In this document: positions 1-5,211 of the stretch, one piece after another
How positions within the stretch are numbered: the first letter of the stretch is position 1
How the letters are laid out: each line of letters begins with the position of its first letter
DNA from: Verrucomicrobiales bacterium
GTDB taxonomy: Bacteria; Verrucomicrobiota; Verrucomicrobiia; Verrucomicrobiales; DEV007
Assembly (NCBI GenBank): GCA_013003335.1
Contig: JABDJT010000533.1
Span: 1 to 6,446, forward strand
DNA length: 6,446 bases
Direction: 5' to 3'
Translations under genes and position numbers: made by a program
The notes under the pieces: model-generated
Told to the model about the DNA's origin: nothing
What the model saw: only the letters and a program-made list of their open reading frames with translations
Databases searched by the model: none

Positions 1-447
1 GGAGGAGTCCGCCCCCTTGGCCAGTTGCACGAAAGGTTTCGATTCATCGAGCAGGAAATTCGGATCCCTGATCAGCCGGGTCACCTGCGCTTGCACCAGC
101 GGTGAGACAGAATTCGGTCCGGCGACCTTCAGAAACGTTTCCGCGTCGCGGTTTTTCACCGATTTCGACAGCGCCCCCATCAGCGCTTCCGGGGAGGTGA
201 ACGGCCCGAGTCCAGCTGTGGCCGGAGGGGTATCGGGTGTGTTTGGTCCCTTTCCTTTTTCGGGAGTGACGCCCTTTTGCGGCCCGGTGCCTTTCGGGTC
301 AGTTTTACCGGGCTCGACGGTTTTGCCCTTCGGGTCTTCATTTTCAACAACTTCGACCTCGTTCCCGCACTTGTTCAGTGTGAAAAGCGAGATCGCCAGA
401 CCGACGATGATAATTCCGAAAAAGACGAGAGCCTGCGTTTTGTTCAT
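1..447 (-). CDS. Membrane-anchored or secreted protein with Pro/Lys/Gly-rich linker (N-terminal part, runs off left edge)
   Basis: I do not recognise this gene. The minus strand reads open from an ATG at 447 to the window edge, giving 149 codons without a stop. Residues 1-5 (MNKTQ) precede a hydrophobic stretch at about 6-24 (ALVFFGIIIVGLAISLFTL), which is a signal anchor or signal peptide. Cys27 follows in the context L-N-K-C, a poor lipobox because of the Lys before Cys, so a lipoprotein is possible but not favoured. Residues 36-82 are low-complexity, rich in Pro, Lys, Gly and Thr with recurring PKG/PEKG units, as in an extracytoplasmic tether. From about 83 the protein becomes an ordinary helical domain (S-P-E-A-L-M-G-A-L, then R-D-A-E-T-F-L-K-V-A-G). 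The gene is divergent from the oxidoreductase operon, with 182 bases between the two starts. No Shine-Dalgarno precedes the ATG. The topology and low-complexity linker make a coding call likely; the function is unknown. Confidence 0.72.
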   Translation of the reverse strand, partial: MNKTQALVFFGIIIVGLAISLFTLNKCGNEVEVVENEDPKGKTVEPGKTDPKGTGPQKGVTPEKGKGPNTPDTPPATAGLGPFTSPEALMGALSKSVKNRDAETFLKVAGPNSVSPLVQAQVTRLIRDPNFLLDESKPFVQLAKGADSS

Positions 448-517
448 GGCGAAACGGGATGGGTTGCGGAGCGATTTTTAGTTTAGCACCCCGAACCAAT
501 ACCGCGAGGACGATTTT

Positions 518-545
518 CGATCGAACCGGGTTGGTTTGCCGATCG
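518..545. promoter_or_regulatory. Possible operator: paired CGATCG palindromes
   Basis: Two copies of the palindrome CGATCG lie at 518-523 and 540-545, exactly 22 bp centre to centre, about two turns of the helix. Each extends to eight bases (TCGATCGA at 517-524, CCGATCGG at 539-546). Between them is a further small dyad, AACC-G-GGTT at 524-532. The cluster sits in the divergent intergenic region, upstream of both flanking genes, where a dimeric or tetrameric regulator could bind. GATC-containing words are common in the coding parts of this window, so chance is a real alternative. No regulator gene is visible here. Confidence 0.2.
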
Positions 546-594
546 GACCCTGTCCGTTCGTTCCCTCCTTCCGCAACACCGTACGCGTTCGGCA

Positions 595-623
595 TTGAAT
601 CCCAATCTCCGGTTTTTTACATT
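595..623 (+). promoter_or_regulatory. Candidate sigma-70-like promoter for the oxidoreductase operon, possibly leaderless
   Basis: TTGAAT at 595-600 and TACATT at 618-623 each match the canonical -35 and -10 hexamers at four of six positions, with the ideal spacing of 17 bases. A start of transcription 6-7 bases after the -10 box would fall on or next to the ATG at 630, leaving no 5' leader. This fits the absence of a Shine-Dalgarno sequence before that ATG. The match is moderate and was found by eye. An upstream promoter, or a translation start further downstream, would give an ordinary leader instead. Confidence 0.3.
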
Positions 624-629
624 CGCGGG

Positions 630-1925
630 ATGAAGACACCTACGAGTTTTTCCCGTCGCCACTTTCTTCAACGATCAGCAATCACGGCAGCAGGAATTTC
701 CGGAGGAGCCGGCGCAGGATTCGCAGCGAATGACAAAATCAACGTCGCCTGTATCGGTGTCCGGGGCCGCGGAAATTCGGTGATGCACACCTTCGCAGCG
801 CAGGAGGGATGCGCGATTACCCACATTTGTGATGTGCGGGATGAGGTTCGCAAGGCGCGCGGGAAAGAGATGGAAAAGAAAACAGGCCTGAAACCAAAGC
901 TGGTCCGCGACTATCGCGAGCTGCTCGATGATGATTCGATCGACGCGTTTATGGTGGCGACGCCGGATCACTGGCATGCGCTTTTGACGATCGAAGGCTG
1001 CCGCGCGGGGAAGGATGTGTATGTCGAAAAACCGGCGAGCCACAACATCGTGGAAGGAAAAGTCGCGGTCGCGGCGGCGCGGAAACACGGCCGGATGGTG
1101 CAGATGGGAACCCAGATTCGCAGCGCTCCATTTTTGCGCGAAGCACGGGAATACGTGGCGAGCGGTGCGTTGGGGAAAGTGATTTCCGGCAAGGCGTGGG
1201 AGACAGCGCGGAATCGCGAAGTGCATCTCGCGAAGGATTCGGAGCCGCCAGCGGGGATCGATTACAACCTGTGGCTCGGGCCTTCGACGCAGCGGGATTA
1301 CAACGCGTCGATCGTTGGCGGTGCGTGGCGCTGGCTCTTTGATTACGGAACGGGCGATCTTGGAAACGACGGTGTTCACCGGATCGATTACTGCCGCTAC
1401 GTCATGGGGCTCGATGAATTTCCCGAAGCCATTTCCTGCTCCGGCGGGAAATTTTTCTTTGAGGATGATCAGGAATTTCCGGATACGCAGTTCGTGAATT
1501 ACGATTATCCGAATCACGTTTTGCAGTATGAAATGCGGCTTTGGTCGAAACCGAAACTGTTCGGGCAAGGCGAGGGGGCGGCGATCTACGGCGAGAACGG
1601 CTGGGTGCTGCTGAACAACACGTCGTGGAAAGCCTACGACGCGGCCGGAAAAATCGTGAAAGAAGGAAAAAGCAGTGTCGGGCAGAATGAACACGTCCGG
1701 AATTTTCTCGATGCTGTTCGCAACCGGAAACAGGATTCGCTGAACCAGGAAATTTATTCGGGGCACGTCAGCTCAGCGATGTGTCACGCCGGAAATATCG
1801 CGTGGCGGACGGGCAAAAAACTGCGCTTCGATCCGAAAACGGAAACCTTCGATGACGCGGAGGCGAACAAGCTGCTCGGTCGCAGCGAATCGCGCGAGGG
1901 CTTTGAAATTCCGGAGATTTCCTAA
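630..1925 (+). CDS. Gfo/Idh/MocA family oxidoreductase with Tat signal peptide (first of two paralogues)
   Basis: This 431-residue protein is a predicted NAD(P)-dependent oxidoreductase acting on a sugar, polyol or related hydroxyl compound; the substrate cannot be read from the sequence. Residues 8-14 (SRRHFLQ) match the twin-arginine consensus almost exactly and are followed by a weakly hydrophobic Ala/Gly stretch ending near AGFAA at 29-33, so export by Tat is expected. The Rossmann part begins at about 36 with the dinucleotide motif GVRGRG (43-48). It continues through TPDHWH (111-116) to V-E-K-P (132-135), whose Lys is the conserved catalytic Lys of the family. The C-terminal substrate domain carries GDLGNDGVH (242-250); His250 is in the usual catalytic position. 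The start at 630 is chosen because it puts the Tat motif at the N-terminus. An in-frame ATG at 459 would add 57 residues with no signal character and nearly reach the divergent gene. The C-terminus (SESREGFEIPEIS) differs from the RTYRDNHW-type ending of its paralogue. It is the first gene of a four-gene operon. Confidence 0.9.
   Translation: MKTPTSFSRRHFLQRSAITAAGISGGAGAGFAANDKINVACIGVRGRGNSVMHTFAAQEGCAITHICDVRDEVRKARGKEMEKKTGLKPKLVRDYRELLDDDSIDAFMVATPDHWHALLTIEGCRAGKDVYVEKPASHNIVEGKVAVAAARKHGRMVQMGTQIRSAPFLREAREYVASGALGKVISGKAWETARNREVHLAKDSEPPAGIDYNLWLGPSTQRDYNASIVGGAWRWLFDYGTGDLGNDGVHRIDYCRYVMGLDEFPEAISCSGGKFFFEDDQEFPDTQFVNYDYPNHVLQYEMRLWSKPKLFGQGEGAAIYGENGWVLLNNTSWKAYDAAGKIVKEGKSSVGQNEHVRNFLDAVRNRKQDSLNQEIYSGHVSSAMCHAGNIAWRTGKKLRFDPKTETFDDAEANKLLGRSESREGFEIPEIS
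953..979 (+). repeat. 27-bp exact repeat, copy 1 (within first Gfo/Idh/MocA gene)
   Basis: These 27 bases recur without mismatch at 2255-2281 in the paralogous downstream gene, in the same reading frame. They encode A-T-P-D-H-W-H, the conserved segment at the edge of the nucleotide-binding site, and flanking bases. The flanking bases differ at once on both sides. The identity includes synonymous positions, so it goes beyond protein conservation. Confidence 0.8.
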
Positions 1926-1934
1926 AAACACGCC

Positions 1935-3269
1935 ATGAAAAATTCACCTGAATCCATGACCCGCCGCACGGCAGTCAAAGGCCTCGCCATCGCCGGTGCG
2001 ACCGGGCCTTCGCTCTTCGCCAAAGGCGCGAATGAAAAGATAATCATTGGCGCAATTGGACTCGGTGGTCGCGGGCGGGGCCATGCGAAAATGCTGGCGG
2101 CGCGAAGCGATGTGGAGGTCGCTTTCGTTTGTGACGCGGATTTGAACCGAGCTGAACAGTCCGCTGTCGAAGTCGAAAAGGCGGGCGGCAAACGACCGCA
2201 GGTCGTGCAGGATTTGCGAAAGATTCTCGAGGATCAATCGGTCGATGCGATCACGGTGGCGACGCCGGATCACTGGCATGCCCCGGCCACCATTCTGGCG
2301 TGCGAAGCGGGAAAACATGTCTATGTCGAGAAGCCCTGTTCGCACAATGTTCGGGAAGGTCGGCTCATGGTTGAGGCCGCGCGGAAACACGACCACGTCG
2401 TTCAAGTCGGCACACAGGCGCGGAATTCGGTGCACGTGAAACGCGCCATGGAACTGATCCGGGACGGCGCGATTGGTGATGTGTTGGTCGCGAAAGCGTG
2501 GAACAGCCAGAAGCGGCGTGACATCGGCCACGGCAAGCCCGGCAAGCCGCCCGCGCATCTTGACTACGATCTGTGGCTCGGCCCTGCGCCGGAGGTTCCC
2601 TATTTTGAAAACCGCCTCCACTACAACTGGCACTGGCGTCACGCCTTCGGCACGGGCGACATGGGCAACGACGGCGTTCATGAGCTCGACCTCGCGTTGT
2701 GGGGGCTCGGTATTGACGGGCGGCATCCGGAATCGGTCAGCGGGGTTGGGAATAAGCTGTTTTTCGACGACGACCAGGAATTCCCCGACACGCAGAATGT
2801 GGTTTTCGACTACGCCCCGATCGAGGATGATCCGCAACGGAAGCAACTGATTTTTGAGATGCGGATCTGGGCGCCCTACAACATCGAGGGCTACGACAAC
2901 GGCAACGCGTTTTACGGGACGAAAGGGTTTATCCTTCTCGGCAAAAACAACAGCTTCCGGCTCTACGGCGGGAAAAATGTGCTGATCGAAGAAATGCAGG
3001 CCGACGGCGCGAATGCTCAAAACACCGAGATTCATCATGAGGATTTTCTCAACTGCATTCGAGCAGGGAACGGCAAACGCCCGCAGGCTGACATCGAACT
3101 CGGCCACTACGGAGCGTCGGCTTGCCATCTCGGAAACATCGCCTCGCGTCTGAAACGGACGCTCTTTTTTGACGGCGATGCGGAGAAAATTCAGGGCGAC
3201 GAAGAAGCGAACGCCCTTCTCTCGCGGACCTATCGCGACAACCACTGGGCGAGCCTCGCCAAATCCTGA
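1935..3269 (+). CDS. Gfo/Idh/MocA family oxidoreductase with probable Tat signal (second paralogue)
   Basis: This 444-residue oxidoreductase aligns with the upstream protein over nearly its whole length, with close to half the residues identical by eye. Shared landmarks are the dinucleotide motif GLGGRGRG (42-49), TPDHWH (110-115), V-E-K-P (131-134), DYDLWLGP (210-217), GDMGNDGVH (241-249) and DDDQEFPDTQ (278-287). Its N-terminus has T-R-R-T-A-V-K (9-15) followed by a short Ala/Gly hydrophobic run to about 30. This is Tat-like but weaker, because Ala replaces the usual Phe after the twin arginines. The start at 1935 lies nine bases after the previous stop. A second ATG at 1956 (Met8) would still retain the twin arginines and cannot be excluded. 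No Shine-Dalgarno is visible; the gap is A-rich. Relative to its neighbour it carries a small insertion around 294-304 and the more typical C-terminal ending E-E-A-N-A-L-L-S-R-T-Y-R (423-434). The two probably act on related substrates or on successive steps outside the cytoplasm. Confidence 0.9.
   Translation: MKNSPESMTRRTAVKGLAIAGATGPSLFAKGANEKIIIGAIGLGGRGRGHAKMLAARSDVEVAFVCDADLNRAEQSAVEVEKAGGKRPQVVQDLRKILEDQSVDAITVATPDHWHAPATILACEAGKHVYVEKPCSHNVREGRLMVEAARKHDHVVQVGTQARNSVHVKRAMELIRDGAIGDVLVAKAWNSQKRRDIGHGKPGKPPAHLDYDLWLGPAPEVPYFENRLHYNWHWRHAFGTGDMGNDGVHELDLALWGLGIDGRHPESVSGVGNKLFFDDDQEFPDTQNVVFDYAPIEDDPQRKQLIFEMRIWAPYNIEGYDNGNAFYGTKGFILLGKNNSFRLYGGKNVLIEEMQADGANAQNTEIHHEDFLNCIRAGNGKRPQADIELGHYGASACHLGNIASRLKRTLFFDGDAEKIQGDEEANALLSRTYRDNHWASLAKS
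2255..2281 (+). repeat. 27-bp exact repeat, copy 2 (within second Gfo/Idh/MocA gene)
   Basis: This is identical to 953-979 and in the same frame, encoding the same A-T-P-D-H-W-H segment. The two genes are otherwise clearly diverged at the DNA level, so this is a local island of identity between paralogues. Confidence 0.8.
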
Positions 3270-3281
3270 CACAACAACAAT

Positions 3282-4391
3282 ATGGCGGATCAGATCAAAG
3301 TTGGAATCATCGGACACACCGGTCGCGGCGACTACGGACACAGGTTCGATGTCTGCTGGCGGGAGCTGGAAAATATCAAAATCGTCGGGCTGGCCGATCC
3401 ACACGAAGGCGGTCGAGCGGCAGCCATGAAGCGAACCGGAGCGGCCAAAGATTTTGCGGATTACAAAAAGATGATGGATGAAACGAAGCCGGAAATCGTT
3501 TCGATTTGCACTCGTCATCCCGATCAGCATCGCGACATGTTTCTCGCTGCAGCCGAGCGCGGCATCCACGCCTACATGGAAAAACCGATGTGCCGCACCC
3601 CCGCCGAGGCTGACGAAATGGTCGAGGCGGCGGAGAAAAATAACGTCAAACTCGCCCTCGGTTACGTCACTCGATACAGCCCGGTTTTGGATGTTGTGTC
3701 AGGGTTAATCATGGACGGCGGGATCGGTGAGGTCATGGAAATTCGCGGACGCGGGAAAGAAGATGCGCGTCGCGGCGGCGGCGAAGACATGCTCGTGCTC
3801 GGCAGCCATCTCATGAATTTGATTCACGTTCTCGGCGGCGAACCGGAGTGGTGTTTCGCCCGGGTTGAAGAAGGCGGCGAGCCGGTTACGAAAAAACACG
3901 TCAAACCCGGTCGCGAAGCCCTCGGCCCACTCGCGGGCGACACCGTGCATGCCGTTTTTGGATTGGATGAAAGTCGGATCGCGACCTTCGATTCTGTGCG
4001 CGGAACCGGCACCGGCCGACCGTGGCGCTTCGGGCTTCAGATTATGGGTTCGAAAGGCATCATCGAAATTCAGACCGGTTATTTGCCGCCCGCAGCGATT
4101 TTGCAGGACTCCGCCTGGTGCCCCGCGCTCAGCGGAAAAAAATGGGAAATCATCACCAGCGCGGGAATCGGAAAGCCTGAACCGTTCAAAGGCGACTACC
4201 GATTGGAAGGAAACGTCGTCGCATGCAAAGATTTGATCCAGGCAATCCGCGATGATCGCCAGCCCGAGTGTGATGTGAAACAGGGACGTGCCGTCATCGA
4301 AATGCTCAACGCCGTTTTTGAATCGCACCGCATCGGCGGCCCCGTGAAATTCCCGCTGGAGACTCGCGAAAACGCACTCGGCCTTCTTTAA
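3282..4391 (+). CDS. Cytoplasmic Gfo/Idh/MocA family oxidoreductase, distinct subfamily
   Basis: This 369-residue protein begins directly with the Rossmann fold (I-K-V-G-I-I-G at 5-11) and has no signal peptide, so it should act in the cytoplasm, unlike the two oxidoreductases before it. The dinucleotide loop is G-H-T-G-R-G-D-Y-G-H (11-20). A-D-P at 38-40 ends the second strand. R-H-P-D-Q-H (78-83) takes the place of TPDHWH, and M-E-K-P (99-102) holds the conserved Lys101. The C-terminal domain contains R-G-R-G-K-E-D (155-161) and G-E-D-M-L-V-L-G-S-H (167-176), where His176 is the likely catalytic or substrate-binding His. The Asp often found four residues before this His is Val172 here, so Asp169 may serve instead. 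Such proteins are frequent in Planctomycetota and Verrucomicrobiota, but I know of no assigned substrate. The gene starts 12 bases after the preceding stop, with an A-rich gap and no Shine-Dalgarno. It is followed after nine bases by the aldolase, which suggests it works on the same imported or oxidised compound. Confidence 0.88.
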   Translation: MADQIKVGIIGHTGRGDYGHRFDVCWRELENIKIVGLADPHEGGRAAAMKRTGAAKDFADYKKMMDETKPEIVSICTRHPDQHRDMFLAAAERGIHAYMEKPMCRTPAEADEMVEAAEKNNVKLALGYVTRYSPVLDVVSGLIMDGGIGEVMEIRGRGKEDARRGGGEDMLVLGSHLMNLIHVLGGEPEWCFARVEEGGEPVTKKHVKPGREALGPLAGDTVHAVFGLDESRIATFDSVRGTGTGRPWRFGLQIMGSKGIIEIQTGYLPPAAILQDSAWCPALSGKKWEIITSAGIGKPEPFKGDYRLEGNVVACKDLIQAIRDDRQPECDVKQGRAVIEMLNAVFESHRIGGPVKFPLETRENALGLL

Positions 4392-4400
4392 AAAATCATC

Positions 4401-5162
4401 ATGAGCGGAAAAATTCTCAAAGAAAAACTCGCAGCCGGAAAAACTGTTTACGGAACGCTGATCGCGCATCTCACCGATCCCTCGATCGTTCCCAAGCTGC
4501 CGGAGGACATGCTCGATTTCGTCATCGTCACGCCCGAACACACCGCCTACGACCTTGCCGAATTTCTGCCACTGCGCCACGCCTTGCAGGCTCGCGGGAT
4601 CGCCTGTCTTGCCCGGACTCACGGTCGCGACGAAGCCGATGTCGCCAAAGTTTGTGACAGCTATGACGGCGTTGTTGTTCCCTACGTTGAAGATTTTGAA
4701 GAAGCCAAACGTCTCGCCGCGGCCGCGGTTTATCGCCCGCTGAAAGGCAAGCGGCTCGACAAAGTGCTCGCGACCGGCGAATGGCCCAGCGACAAAACGC
4801 GGGATTACATCGCGGAGCGGAATGCGGAAACCGTTTTCATCCCCATGATCGAATCGATCCCCGCCGTCGAGAATCTCGACGGCATTTGTTCCATCCCCGG
4901 CATCGACGCCCTCTTCGTCGGCCCCGGCGATCTCACCGCCAACATGGGCATCCCCAAGGAATACGATCACCCCGATCTCATCGCCACGATTCAGAGAATC
5001 ATCGACACCGGCAACAAACACAACATCGCCGCCGGCAGCTGGTTCGGGACCGTCGAGCAAGCGAAGCGCACGATTGATCAGGGCGCGCGATTCGTGGTTT
5101 ACGGAAATGATGGACTGCTGTTGCAGCAGGCGATGGAATCGGTTTTTCCGAAGTTGAAATAA
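4401..5162 (+). CDS. HpcH/HpaI family aldolase (class II, pyruvate-type)
   Basis: This 253-residue protein has the length and motif order of the HpcH/HpaI aldolases, metal-dependent TIM barrels (HpaI, GarL, RhmA) that split 2-keto-3-deoxy acids into pyruvate and an aldehyde. Visible landmarks are P-E-H (45-47), with His47 at the catalytic His position; Arg72, which in HpaI binds the pyruvate carboxylate; Asp86; V-V-V-P-Y-V-E (91-97); Glu151 in I-P-M-I-E-S and Asp177 in G-P-G-D-L-T-A-N-M-G (174-183), the two metal ligands; and a C-terminal G-A-R-F-V-V-Y-G-N-D (228-237). Two places depart from the family. The Asp normally three residues before the His is Thr44, and the usual Gly/Arg-rich R-G-V-G loop is replaced around 111-128 by Y-R-P-L-K-G-K-R-L-D and A-T-G-E-W. 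The enzyme is probably active, but its substrate may be atypical. Citrate-lyase-beta-like relatives of the superfamily are less likely given the G-P-G-D-L-T motif. It is the last gene of the operon; no Shine-Dalgarno is seen. Confidence 0.87.
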   Translation: MSGKILKEKLAAGKTVYGTLIAHLTDPSIVPKLPEDMLDFVIVTPEHTAYDLAEFLPLRHALQARGIACLARTHGRDEADVAKVCDSYDGVVVPYVEDFEEAKRLAAAAVYRPLKGKRLDKVLATGEWPSDKTRDYIAERNAETVFIPMIESIPAVENLDGICSIPGIDALFVGPGDLTANMGIPKEYDHPDLIATIQRIIDTGNKHNIAAGSWFGTVEQAKRTIDQGARFVVYGNDGLLLQQAMESVFPKLK

Positions 5163-5169
5163 TACGAAC

Positions 5170-5201
5170 CAACAGGGTCTGTTCGACGACCAACCCTATT
5201 G
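5170..5201 (-). terminator. Hairpin between convergent genes, possible terminator
   Basis: CAACAGGGT at 5170-5178 and ACCCTATTG at 5193-5201 form a nine-pair stem around a 14-base loop. As minus-strand RNA (downstream of alaS) the single imperfect position is a G-U pair, so the stem is continuous. As plus-strand RNA (downstream of the aldolase) it is a C-A mismatch. The minus-strand continuation is only moderately T-rich, so this is not a textbook intrinsic terminator. Its place between two converging stop codons is the main support. Confidence 0.35.
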
Positions 5202-5211
5202 AATCGTAAAT

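Noticed and set aside
17..481. Plus-strand open frame of 154 codons at the left edge
   Set aside because: It is the complement of the minus-strand anchored protein. The plus-strand translation is a Ser/Phe/Gly/Pro-rich string without a plausible fold, while the minus strand has a membrane segment, a linker and a domain.
459..629. 57-residue upstream extension of the first oxidoreductase from an ATG at 459
   Set aside because: It would bury the twin-arginine motif in mid-protein, shows no conserved character, and would place the start 12 bases from the divergent gene's start, leaving no room for promoters.
675..1766. Minus-strand open frame of 363 codons opposite the first oxidoreductase gene
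   Set aside because: It is a codon-bias shadow of the Tat-type oxidoreductase; the Arg/Phe/Ile-rich translation shows no family features.
1944..3569. Minus-strand open frame of 541 codons opposite the second and third oxidoreductase genes
   Set aside because: It lies wholly antisense to two well-supported genes, crosses their junction and has no recognisable motif or domain order. Long antisense frames of this kind arise from GC-biased third positions and scarcity of TTA, CTA and TCA codons on the sense strand.
3705..5060. Minus-strand open frame of 451 codons opposite the third oxidoreductase and aldolase genes
   Set aside because: It is antisense to two genes with clear family motifs, and its own translation looks like a mirror of their codons, with no domain pattern.
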